From positions 1,891,883 through 1,955,882 of the forward strand of contig CAJNOP010000024.1 in assembly GCA_905250075.1 (NCBI GenBank): a stretch of DNA of 64,000 nt. The letters run 5' to 3'. Positions 24,364-36,718 of the stretch are shown piece after piece (the first letter of the stretch is position 1; every line of letters begins with the position of its first letter). Source of the DNA: Rotaria sp. Silwood1. Lineage: Eukaryota; Rotifera; Eurotatoria; Philodinida; Philodinidae. Position numbers and translations under genes: made by a program. The notes beneath the pieces are model-generated. The model was not told the DNA's origin. It ran no database searches and saw only the letters and a program-made list of their open reading frames with translations.

Positions 24364-24573
24364 GTAAAAATTTGAATGTCACCGATAGAAGAGTTGAGTT
24401 GCTGGGATGTGTATTTGATAATGGTGTTGTCGTTGTCGTCGTCGCACACTCAGTCTGAACTAGAAATGCATCAGGGGAGGACGTTACTCTCTCTTTTTCT
24501 CTCTTTTTCTCTCATTTTTCTTTAACGGCCGTTCTCTTATTCTCTCTCTTTGCCATTATATAGCTTTATAGAT
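24364..24573 (-). promoter_or_regulatory. Candidate 5'-UTR exon and TATA-type promoter of the DDIT4-like gene
   Basis: On the minus strand, a good 5' splice site TTTTTAC|GTAAGT ends at 24364. With the acceptor at 23614-23615 it would define a 750-bp intron just before the start codon. About 165-200 bp further upstream lies CTATAAAGCTATATAATGG (about 24555-24573), a TATA-like element. The intervening sequence holds one very short upstream open frame (ATG CAT TTC TAG). All of this is inferred from signals only. Confidence 0.35.
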
Positions 24574-25077
24574 TTTTCTTTTTTTCTCGTTTATTCTATT
24601 TATCGATTCTTTTAATACAGCTGATTGTCGATCAAGTATAGAGGATACATACCATTACACACATACGTTTCTCGTCGGGCTCGAGCGTTTGTTCTTCATT
24701 CTTTTTCTGTATAGGAAAGCAAAAACAGCTGCTTGTCATATTCAATGATTGGTTACAATTTGACAGCTTCATCTGATGGAGAAAAGGAAGAGAGTAAAAA
24801 AATACAGAACGCAAGAAATTCTTCTCATACTTTGCTTTTTTTTTTTTTTTTTTTTTTTTTTTTCTTTTTGTTATAAGATTACCTCACGCGTGTCGTTTGT
24901 TACTTAGGGGCATGCGGTATATGCTGTGCACGATAATGATGTGAAATCGGCACAAAAGATCTCTCGGGATTGTCATCGATTGTATGTGCTATACAGGATG
25001 AACAAAAGCTCCCGGCTATCGATCACACATGTCTCATGAAGTGTTCATCATTAGAGGGAAGAACAAAAAAGAGTGAA

Positions 25078-25118
<41 letters not shown>

Positions 25119-28100
25119 TTTAAAGTTGTTCGATTATATGCTATAGAAGTAGAAGAGAAGAAGAAAAAAAAACTAATTATCACACTCTTTACAAGAATGA
25201 CGATAGACGAGAACAATTGCAGCTGATATTAGCCAGATTTTCTTCTTACACTTTCTGGTAAAGAACAAATTGATCATAGAACATCAATGAAATATAACAC
25301 AAACGGATTTCTTCTTTTTCTTTCTTTCTTGCTCTCAGCTGGAGCATATATACATATACATATTATACAGGCCATATGTACACGAACGAAGCCATCATTA
25401 TCCATGTTATGTGAGCAGTACACAGCTGGACTGTCGAGTCGATTTATAAACATATATATACACTACTCGTCATTCGATCCATTCCCCAGATGATGACGAA
25501 AAGCTTCATTTCGAAGATCTGATTTCTTTTCCTCTATGATGTCGATATGTCTCTAATGAATTGAACAAGCGAGTACGTGCTTGTTCTCTATTCAATTACC
25601 CTTACTGCCGAGGGTTCCTTACTATTCTTATCACACTTGCTCTATCGTACTCATTACGGCTGCTTACTAATGATTCTTTTTCTCTCTGTCTTAGTTTTAT
25701 TTTTTTTTTGCTTGTCAGAAGAAAATAAAGATGTGTATGCATGCATCTAACCGTTTTACTACCGCCTGCCATCATCGTACAGGTAGATTGTTGACTGACG
25801 CCTAATTGAATGAAGAAAAAAAAAAGGAGTGAGAGATAAAAAAAAAAAAGAACAAGGCGTTTGTCTCTAGTGAGCAGAAAACCTATTCAAGATTCGATTA
25901 CTCTATTTTTATCTATAGAATATTGAATCAGCATCGCCTGAGAGCACATTCACATTCTATCTATTGCTGTTAGTTATTGCCAAGATGGGACATGTGTGTA
26001 TGCATATATATAAGCAAAAAAAAGAAGAAAAATGACGAGTCATGTAGAGTATGCACGGTCAAGATAGATTCTTCTCAAGTGTACGTGTAGCTTTTCATTC
26101 ATCATTATAATCTTTCCGTTGTGTACACATATCAAGATGGTGTCTAGTAAATTTATTCGAAACAATGAAATCTAACATTTTAATGTGAAAAATAACATAT
26201 GAGACGATCAATCTATACATATATAAAGAAAGATATTCTACAAGTTAGTGTGACACAAAAAACCTCTACTTCTTATTCATTAAGAAAAGGTCACGATCAA
26301 GATAAAAAACACTATAGTAGACTGATGATAGAGTAATCTTTACAGTTTCTTGCCAAGATGAGATGAAATTATTGCCTAAAGAAATGATATTAATGGTCTA
26401 AGCAAATACTTGAAATAAGCTCTTTGATTAATTTTCTGCCGAAGGATAGCAATCAAATAATCAGACGTAAGGCGTCAAAATCAATTTGCTTTGCATTCTC
26501 ATCTGTTTGACATGAAGGAAAGAAAAAAGAAAAAAACTTAGTTGTAGTGATTTATCATGAATATTAAAGGGCATCACCTAGTCAAATTTCTCTTTCTCTT
26601 TTTCTTTTATTATTATTATTATTAGAATAAATATCGATATGTACATTGGATATCACCAATCCATACATATCGATAGCAAGAAAAATGAGACCCCATAAGC
26701 CCACTGTTATTATTGCTGTTGTTGTTTTTATTATTATTATTATTATTAGTCTTGCTTCTCGCATTTTGTTTTTCTCTTGAAATCGTTTGATATTTGCTTA
26801 TATACTTTTCTCCTGCATATGTTCTCATCGATTGTTCTTCCGCTTGTGATTATTTAGTTGCCTGAGATTGCTAATCCACTCTCATTTATTTCTCGACTAC
26901 TGTATATATGCCTGTGTGCGTGTCAATAGCTCAATAATTCAGTTTCTCTACACGACGCCAGCTGTCAACTATGTAACACATGGCTCTGATTCTCTCGTGT
27001 GTATGTAATGCACCATCAATCACCTTCAAATTCTATTCATATAGAAAAATATGAGTAAAGATGCAATGATTTTATATCATATAGAAATCCTCTTGAGATC
27101 GAATAGAATATTTCATGATTAGATCTTATCAAATATATAAAAAAAACCTAGTATATATAACTATACAATACAATCACAATCGAGTTGAATGTGTGAATAG
27201 AAGTGTAAGCGAAAAAGAATTAATTCACATTTGCATTTTTGACACCATCATCAAACACACATACACATTGGCACTCAAGAGAGAAAGAGGGAGAAAGAGA
27301 AGGAGGAGGCGGAGGGAGTGATGAGTGGCTCTTTGTCGCCGTGATGTTGGTGCCCATATATTTTTTTTGTCGGTCGCGGCACGATATAATCAGTTGACAG
27401 GAGCTCAACTATACCTATTGAAAGAATCGAGAATGAAATGTCTAGAATGTGTGAATTATATTGAATATACATTTAACAATAGAGAATAAAACAAAACAAA
27501 GAAAAGGAACCGAACACATGATGCGATCATACTTAATAGTATGGTCGTAGAAAAAAACTCTCAGTAAAATATTTCATATGTTAATATGATGTTAACAACA
27601 AAACAAAAGAGATATAAAATTTTATGTGAAAAAAGATAAATCTTGATTAAATCCGCTTTTCGTATTTTATCTCGATACTGTTTACATATGTAATGAAAGA
27701 CAAAAAAAATACTCAATTATCATAAGAAGCTTTGATGGTAATCCAAAATGATGTATAGGCTTTTTCTTTTTTTTTTTTTTTTATATAGCTCAATGTAGAA
27801 ATGAGAAAGACAAATTATGAATGCATGATAACATCTCCGGAAGGAACTAGACACGAAATACACACGCGAGCATAAACCGTTTTTTTAAAGTCTTAATTTT
27901 TCTTTTTACTAATTTCTAAAAAAAATAGAAATATCAATTCAACTTGAATGAGCACGTCATTTGACACTTTCCGGTTGTACACTTCCATTTATTATAAGGT
28001 TTTCATTGCAATTATATATCGTTAAAATGTCAGATGGAACATGTCAAATACATCCGATCTTCATTTTTATATCAATAACTACGTCTAGTTAATGTGTATA

Positions 28101-31100
28101 TTCACTTTTTTGATTTTGATCAATAGATCATACATTGACATGATTGTTTGTAGTTGCGGAATGATTTATCAATACAATGAATAGCACGCAACAGACACTT
28201 TTTAAATAGATCTATAAACATATGGCGGAAGTAAAAATGTGTATTATTCTTCTTCGTCTTTTTTTTTTTGATCTTCATTTGACCAATAAGTAGAATACTT
28301 CAAAGCGCACACGTACATCATATTCTTACAATATAGAGACTATTGTTGTTAATATAAAAAAAAGAGAGTAGGCTGTTGAAGCACTACTTGTACCATATGG
28401 ATAGAGAATATATTCAATGTCATTCAACAGCAAAAGTAAATGCTGATTAGTAATGAACTGAAGAGAATTATTAGTTCTTTTGTGTTTTTTTTTTGTTATC
28501 GACATTTGACGTACCAAATTGACAATGTTTTCAAGAAATTGATCCCATGGGCCATTAAATTTTCTATTTATTAAAAAAATTTCTATTATTTGCTTGAAGA
28601 ATGTCATCCTTTTGCTCGAGGAAAACGACTATCAAGCTCATCATATTCATTGTAAATAAAACATTTTTTTTTTGTCTAATGATTGTTGACATTTATGATC
28701 GTCAATCATCATCATCATCATCATCATCATCATATGTTACAGCTGCAGTTGTAGTTTTTCTTCGGTGTGTTTTTTGAAGATTAATGTATAACAAACCTCG
28801 AAGACAGACCATTTTTTTTCTCGTCAAAGAACAAATATATCAGCATAAAAAGCGAGAACATTCTGTTGCATTTTTACTCATTAACCTTGAGTATGGTCGT
28901 ATTTAATGGCCATATGTTTGTTCTACCGTATAAATCATATATGACTCATTTTAATTAAAATACTTGCTAAGAAAAGTTAAATAAATAGAAGGACATTTTC
29001 GAATGTTATTTCACCTGTTCATATTTATTTCTTATTTGGCAATATCATTCAGTTGATTATCAGATATGATATGCTGATTTATTTTCTATTCGTATAATTG
29101 GATATGAAGAATGTTTAGTTAAAAGTTACAATTAGCAATGTAGTATTTCCATATGGAAATATTATTTTAAATATTGACACATAACTACCTTTTTTCCTTT
29201 TTAATGATTAGTCTTGTCAAGATCGATTTCTTACACAGTCAATCGGGCAATTCGCTTATATGATAAAGTATTTTCTTTCTTTATTTTTATGTTACACTTA
29301 AACTATGATCAAAAAGAATAATAATGTTATTCTAAGGAATTGATATAAAAATGCTGCACGTGCATATTGATTTGAAAATTTAAAGTGTTCAAATAATCTA
29401 AATGAATATGGCTTCTTTTTTTATTTGTTATACATTGTTAAAATGTTCATTTAAGAAAAAAAGAATGAATGAATGAATGAATGAATAAATGTAATCGATT
29501 TGTTTCTTCGAAATCAATAATGAACTATTCATTTCAATAGTCCACTTCTTTTTCTAGAGGTAATTATTGATTAGAATGATAAGATCGTACATATCTATAC
29601 TCAATGTTAAATTAAGATGACTAAACCGTTGAAAAAGCAAATGAATGTTTTTTTGTGTTATCTATCATTCTATATCTTGTTTCGACATCTTATGTAGGCA
29701 ATTAGAGCACAATTAGTGAGAAACTTTGACTAAGTGATATGGCTGTTCATCATTGAATAGATTATATCCTATATCGCATAAATTGACTGTTCAGATGAAA
29801 TCAAACATTCATGAGATATATAATAAGTTTTATTTTTATACATAACTCCTAAAACGAAGTCAAATAAACACAAAAGAAGAGTATAAAAAAGTTCTTTGAG
29901 ATGTCTAACGGGTCAATTTTAATAATAAAAATGATTTTTATTGATTTGTATGTAATTTGTTTATTTGTGTTAACAAAACTGGAAAAAACAGAAATTGTCT
30001 TCTACTGAATCAGATTCTATTCGTAGCTCTCGCCTATTTTATATAATAACAAATATTTAACAAGATAATATTGTTTTTCTAAAACAACACGAGCAATATA
30101 CGAGTTTTATTTGAATTGGATGCTGCGCTATATAATATAAATGGATCACTGGAAGTATTTTAATGAAATTTCATGCAAATAACAAATATTTTGTCATCTG
30201 ATAGGTCATATTGAAATTAGAGAAAGACTCAGATGATTCATGTTCATAGACTTTTCTTCTTGAGTTTTTGCAAATTTTTATAAGTTTTTCAATAAAATAT
30301 CATAGTCATAATCAGATCAACTTCAAAAGTGTCTTTTCAGCTTAAACTTTGCACAAATCAAATTCTCAACGGAACTAGTGTTTAATTGGAACGTCAGATT
30401 TTCTCGTGTCATCTTTTTTTTTCAGACACTAATATAGAGCATTTAATTAGACGGCGAAAAAATTAGTTTAATTCTTCTATTTAATCTGCAGGATATAAAA
30501 TGGTAAAAATGTTTACACCTTCAAAATGAAATAATTCTGTTGAAACTTTTATTTGTACAAATTATAAACTGGAAAGTTACTTTTAACGATGGCCTGAGTT
30601 TAATCATAATATTTTATTAACAAACTCACTAAAATTGCCATAACTCAAGAAGAAAGATCTATGATCATGAATCCTCTTAGACGTTGTTTAATCTCAATAT
30701 GGCATATATAATGAGATAGGACTTATGACACAAGTGGTTTATCATTTAACGAGAATACTTCATAAGCCTACGATAGAATTGATTTTATATTTGAAGTTGA
30801 AGCGTTAGTTTCTTAGTGAGCACTTTTTTCTGGCTGGTAAAAGATTCAAGAGATATTAATGAATAACATAAAATAAGTTTCATTTTTGAATAGCATGTGC
30901 TCTTCATTGTATGAAGCAGTTAACTTGAAATAACACTATTTCAAACAAATTCTTTTTTCCCTAATGATCTAAGAACTTATGATGACAAAAACTTTGATAA
31001 TAAAGAGTCCTTCAAAATCGAGATAGAATGAAAGAAAAAATAGAAATTGGTTGTTTTTTACTGGTAAATTTTCATTTTATTAAGAATAAATTGTAGAATC

Positions 31101-31313
31101 TAGAATACTTACGTATAAAAATGAAAATAAAAGTTTGTAAAGAGATTTTTTTTGGCCAATCATTTGTATAACGAGCAAAAAAAACAATTGTCTGATGACT
31201 CGAATTTTGGTCTAACACACATACCAAATGTAAATTATATTTATTATAACTTTCGAATGGCAAATGTTGCTAGTTTTAGGTAGACTTCAAATAATAAATC
31301 ATTGTATATATCT
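24574..31313. other. Long intergenic region, no gene seen
   Basis: About 6.7 kb of AT-rich DNA with microsatellites: T-runs at 24839-24864 and 25081-25117, (ATT)n near 26609-26624 and 26729-26749, (ATC)n at 28705-28733 and (GAAT)n at 29463-29490. A 93-codon minus-strand frame at 28326-28607 (starts MTFFKQIIEIFLINRKFNGPW) looks mildly coding-like but has no splice partners. No RNA genes were recognised. Confidence 0.35.
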
Positions 31314-31975
31314 TTATTCATATTTTAACAAAATATCATTAACATAATTGAAAGAAAAAGTTATTGACAATAATGAATCATAAAGATAGAAGTTTTCTGA
31401 ATATACTATTGGTATTGAATCAAAAGTAATGTTTCTGAATTTTGCACTGTTGTCACGAACAAGATCATTTGTGAAATTTTCTGTTGCAGTCATCAAATTT
31501 TCATACTTAGCATATAACATATTTAGACGAGGTAAACGTGTCCATGAATTAAATAGAAATTGTTTGACATAGTCGATGTGTGTCGTATTAAAGATAGAGT
31601 TGTATAAAATGTGAATACTCAATTATTGAACATGTTTGTTCATATTTATTGAATTGATCTGTTAATTTCTTTTGTTGTTCACATATATTGCATAATGTCA
31701 ATCCATTAACTAATGGAGAAACTCGAGGTATTTTAACAAAGCAATCATGTTCGAATAGAACAAACAAATCATTTAAATACAGTCTACAAACACTCATAAA
31801 TAGGCCACCGGAAAAACTGTTAATTATATTGTGCATACGTTTCATAGTAAATAGAAGCTAATAAATATGACATAGATTTAGTTCTTGTGAATAATAATCG
31901 ATATAGTAATTAATATGAAACTCTCTTTGAATGAATGTACATCGAATATTAGAAGAAGACTTAGATAAAGTTATC
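31314..31975 (-). pseudogene. Decayed bdelloid-type F-box/LRR-like gene, C-terminal half
   Basis: On the minus strand the order of motifs matches the C-terminal half of the large F-box/LRR-like family of bdelloid rotifers as remembered: TFIQREFHI...CHIY (about 31970-31861), NSFSGGLF (about 31815), FEHDCFVKI, LTLCNI..QKK, then IDYVKQFLFNSWTRLPRLNMLY, YENLMTATENFTND and NFYLYDSLL (to 31314). It is broken by an in-frame TAG at 31860-31858 (right after CHIY) and by a frameshift at about 31600-31620, between EYSHFI and LYNSIF. No N-terminal F-box is present; upstream sequence is replaced by an inverted duplication. A dead fragment. Confidence 0.6.
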
Positions 31976-32025
31976 AGCGAATTCGAGTAATTCCACCAAC
32001 GATTCGTTGAGGAGCTTGTTTCAAT

Positions 32026-33140
32026 ATGTGTTCCAAGTACAACTTGACGAGCTCTATCCATTGGTATGCTCAGATTTTTATAACTCATACTACGATTTTC
32101 ACGTTTGCCATAACCCCATCTATGGTTCTAAAAATTATAATTTGGACTATGGAACATCTGAGCATACCAATGAATAGAGCTCGTCGAGTTGTACTTGGAA
32201 CAGGCTTGTGAACGAATCGCCATCGGAATTACTCGAATCGAGTGCTAACTTCACCTACATCAGAAGAAGATGATGATAGGGCTTGGGAAAAAATGGGGTT
32301 TCCAGTGACGATATCGAAGATCAACAGATGTAGATGTAACATTTTAGAAAAGATATCGTTATTCAACTGTACTTCATTGATGAATGAAGTTCAAACTCGA
32401 ACAACAAGAGATAATGTAAATTTCGCTAATGGGGTACGCCGACAGTTGAGCTCCCGACACTTAAGCCTTTATTGATTGATTACGAAAGAAATTAAATCAA
32501 TATTCAATAACTTTGTTGAACTCAGAAGTAATGCACAATAGAGATGGACATAGTACAAATTTTTTTCCCACTTGCTATCTGACCCTGTCATGGTGAGCGG
32601 TAGGATTGGGTATAAATTATAGTTTTGTTCTGTTCTGTATCTATCTGTAGTACGCACAAACTGGCACCATATTCCTACAGTATTAATGACTCGCTAGTAT
32701 ATTTCTCTATAGCTGAACGAATCATCTTAATAAAAACCAAGAGCATCAGGTTTGTGCGTTGCTGTATGTGAACAGAATATCTACATTCCATTGCAATCAT
32801 AATCACACTCCTTAGAGATAAGCAAAGCCATCAAGTAGAGATTGGTACTTGCTTTTTACGGATATCACAATTGATACTGTTTTAAAAAATCGCAAAGATA
32901 GAACAGTAATGGAAACTGGATAACAAAAATAAAAATAATTTGAAAATCGTACTCGCTTTCGTAGAAATGACTGATTTGGCTATGGAGGAGTATAATAGGG
33001 GCTCATCGGTCTCATAGAAAAATGTTGCATGCTTCTGTCTGCTAAACTTGTATTGAACAAAATTATTGAATAGCGATTGAATTTCTTTTGTAATTAAGCG
33101 ATAAAGGCTCAAGTATCGAGAGCTCAATTGTCGGATCACC
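32026..33140. repeat. Nested inverted duplications
   Basis: Two inverted pairs. First, about 32028-32085 and 32147-32205 share TGAGCATACCAATG, AGAGCTCGTC and TTGTACTTGGAAC in opposite orientation, about 60 bp apart. Second, 32427-32515 (plus) and about 33137-33055 (minus) share a segment encoding RQLSSR.LSLY..ITKEI.S.FNNFV in both, about 540 bp apart. The second pair shows that a piece of coding sequence was duplicated head to head. Confidence 0.6.
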
Positions 33141-33585
33141 CTCTAATGGTCACATATGATGAAAAAATGATACCATTTGAGAGTCATCGTATGCGTCTAT
33201 TCAACTTGATGACACCATCGAGAAACATTTTAGGCTAGATAGAATCTTCTGCAGAAAAAACCAATTAATTAATATAGATAGTAATCGATACCTAAGGGTG
33301 TGTGGTTTTGCGTCTGTTGCATGTCTGTATCCACATCGATACCCATACCATTCGAACAATACCATATAATTTGGTCTAGTAAATATACCCATGTCACAAA
33401 AATCAGATCATTTTTAGCGGTAAATCGCCGGTTTTTTTCTCGGTTTTTGACTACATGGATAAACAAAAAGAAATGATTTCAGAGTGAGAAAAAGCATTAA
33501 TTAAAAAACTATTTGTTCTTAAACGTTGATTGAATTATGATAATATACAACAACAACAAAAGACAACAGTTACTATACATATCTA
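33141..33585. other. Intergenic spacer, nothing recognised
   Basis: AT-rich, with a short stretch around 33290-33400 of mildly repetitive composition. No gene or RNA. Confidence 0.35.
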
Positions 33586-34620
33586 TGGATGAACCATCGA
33601 TTAGTCGACGTTTACCTTTATTTGAACAATTATTAGCTAATAAAGATAGTATAAGAGCAGCACTTGCTTATTTAAAAAATTTATAAAGAGAAAATTAATT
33701 TATTTTACTAATGAATAAATGGACTTGTATTCTCAAAGCACAATATCCATTTTGCAGAGTTGATATTCATACATTATAGCAAGAGCAATAGCAGCAGCAA
33801 CAAAAACAAAGTTTATGTATTCCACAAAAATTTCGAGTTCAACTTCTTGCTGAACAATCGTTCGTAGCCCGGTTTGATGCTAATTGGTCATCACCAGAAA
33901 ATTCAACTAATGATTTTAATATAACACTAACAATTGAATTGATATCTAAGTAAATGCCAGACGATGAAAGAACAGTAATGTTATTTTGAATTCAATAGAT
34001 CTTAGTCGATATCATCTAGAGGCTGCGCTTTCAACGTATCAATCACTTCTTTATATTCAACTATTGTTGTTTCTCACCATGTTACATCACCATCAATAAT
34101 TTCTAAATAAAAATTTGTACATGATTTAGTTTCAAAGAAATTTCTTTTTTAATGAATTCTAATTGTTCTTTTTTTCTTTTAATCAGGATGTTCATCTCCA
34201 TGAGTACTATCAAGTGATCTTTCAAGTGTACTAGTCGTAGGTCCTTCCATCCCATTCTATTAAGAATTGACACGATATTGTGCATGAAATAGTCCACCAA
34301 CAGTTCTAATGAAAGCATCAAAACCAAATCAAACTAAAATAGGTTCTATCTTGATTATTCTTTCTAATTATTCATTTCAATGGTCATATTTATTCTCCTG
34401 TACCTCTTACAGATGGCTTTACTTTCACTAATCCTTCATTTGTTTAAATACCTAAGGAAGTTTTTAAATCGTCATTTTATTTCAATTCAAGAATAACAAA
34501 TGAAGTACTAGTATCTGTACTTTCTCGAAAAATAAGAACACATGTATTCACGCATGATTACAGGACTCAAGAAGATATTGCTGGAGTAGTGTTGTATATG
34601 ACGTTGCAATAATAATAGAA
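33586..34620 (+). pseudogene. Degenerate coding traces, family unknown
   Basis: A plus-strand frame at 33586-33687 reads MDEPSISRRLPLFEQL and on to a stop. A second at about 33790-33953 reads LCIPQKFRVQLLAEQSF and WSSPENSTNDFNITL, and further pieces run to about 34600, all interrupted by stops and frameshifts. Composition and runs of sensible residues suggest an old gene copy, not chance. The family was not identified. Confidence 0.3.
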
Positions 34621-36718
34621 AAAAAGAGATGATGTACAAGTGATGTTATTGAATGTTTATGTTTAAGAACTGAAATGATGAAACAACTTGTGATAGATTT
34701 ATTGCTTCTTGATTAAAATAAATATGTAGAAAAATTGAAGTACTGTTTTTTAATAAGGCGAATCTGATATATTAATTCATTCTAAATCAATTCTCCCTCA
34801 AAGAATCCCTGGGACAATTTTCAGGAGTTCCTTAAAAAAACAAAATGAGAATCATGAATATTATAAAGGGTCGTATACGATGTCATATATCATTGTATTC
34901 ATATGCAACTTTCGTCAGCTTGCAGTGGATTTTAAGGGTATTTTGAATAAAGAAAAATATGAGTTATATTTTAAAAATAATATCTCCTATCGAAATTTTT
35001 GTTAAAATTAATTTAAATAGCAAAAATAGAATGGATTTTTCTAAGGTAATACGTACTTATTGACGTTGCTATAATGATAGTTCTGCATCAAACGAACACC
35101 ATATATTTTCGTTAGATTAATTTTTTTTTAAATTGGTCACTAAATTTGAAGTATATAAGTAATGCACTCCGCCATAAGCCCCTTGGCGATTCTCCAGAAA
35201 TATCTCAGGAAGTTTTTGTCTTTATTCATATTCCTTGAAAATCGGAGACTCCCTACGGACTTTTCAGGAAGTCCTTGGGGTTTCACTAAGGATTCTGCAG
35301 ATGATAGTCGACAAAATGTGATAGTCTGCTTTAAAATATATAATAAGATATAATTCTCATTGAAGTAGAGTTGTTGCATTAAGCTGAACTTGTTTTTTTC
35401 GTGATTGACTCTATCGTCTAATGTGAGTAGTTGAAATAAAATTGCATCGTTTTTGTCCTGCTTATCTTGAGCTCTCAAATGAATACAACATCATTAAATA
35501 CTGATCAGTAGAGCAAAGTGAAATATATTCATCATTTTATTGAATATAACATTTTAAAATTGCTATATGCATCAAATACCTTTTTTTTTCATTTTATAAC
35601 CTTTTCACAGTTTTGTTTTGTGAAATATTGAATCGTACAAAATGAATAACAGTAGTAAAAACATGATTTTTTTTAAAATTTGTGCTCAAAAATGGAGAGG
35701 ATTGCGTGTATCAAATTTCATTTATTATTTTCTTGACTTTGAATTTTAATATTTCTCTGACTAATAGTCTTAATTATAGATAGTCACTTTAGAACAACAC
35801 ATTAGTCATTATTGCACTATAGAAAAGACATTTTTTCACGTAGAACATTCCTTTCAAATGAAATTCTTTGGACAATGAAATGTTACTAATTCCTAAGCAT
35901 TTATTAGTATTACACTAAAAGTCCAATTCTAAACCCACTCAATGCATTTAGACGTACATTCATGCTCGAGACTGAAAAATTCTATTTCATAAATAATTCA
36001 GATAAACTGCAAATGACACATCTCTTTGTCATTTCTTTTTAACTAACAACTAACTGGCATGTTTCATCCTAACAGATACTTCAAATAGAACGTGACTAAA
36101 TTCATCTTTTCTTTCTCGATTAACTGCCTTTTCTCTTTTCTTTATCTATTCATTTAAGAAAAAAAAAAACAAATCTTCATTATTCTCATATAAGTCATCA
36201 TGTGATGTGCCTATCTAAAGAGTAATTTTCTCATTTCATAAATATGATCTGAATTTGGAGTTTTTTCTATTTACACGAGTTGTCATGTATTATTTGAAAC
36301 TCCTTAAAGAAAGATTTCAGAAATATATGTAATATCTTTTTTTTTTATTAGTCATCCATCTGTCGTCCCATCTTCCATAGCTATGACTCAATCATATACT
36401 TTTTAAATCCTTGACATTTGCATCATTTCAATCATATGCAATATGCTATTAGAGAAATCTGTCAATTCTATTCACATTAATTTCTTTTTTTCTTCTCTTT
36501 ACGTACAACATCGACAAAAAAAGGAGAACCGGTCAACATCGAGAAAAAAAAAACAAAACAGCGCAATAAGAAAAGATGACACAAACACAAATATCTATTT
36601 TGTTATATATATGTTTATCTAAAGTATATAAAGACAAATAAACATAATTATGAATTTTATCGACTTGAAAAAATAAATGTTTATTAATAAAAGACAAAAA
36701 CAAAAAAAAAACAGACGA
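34621..36718. other. Intergenic, with one GC-rich patch
   Basis: 35167-35310 is GC-rich with repeated CTCAGGAAGT/CAGGAAGTCC and TCCTTGGGG-type units, probably another fragment of a repeat element; a related short stretch lies at about 34796-34835. The rest is AT-rich. TTTATT at 36680-36685 is a candidate poly(A) signal for the Shroom gene on the minus strand. Confidence 0.4.
36680..36685 (-). terminator. Candidate polyadenylation signal of the Shroom gene
   Basis: AATAAA on the minus strand, about 35 bases after the TAG stop at 36721-36719. Confidence 0.5.

Noticed and set aside
28326-28607. 93-codon minus-strand frame
   Set aside because: Mildly coding-like but with no splice partner and no recognised family; the evidence is too thin to call a gene.
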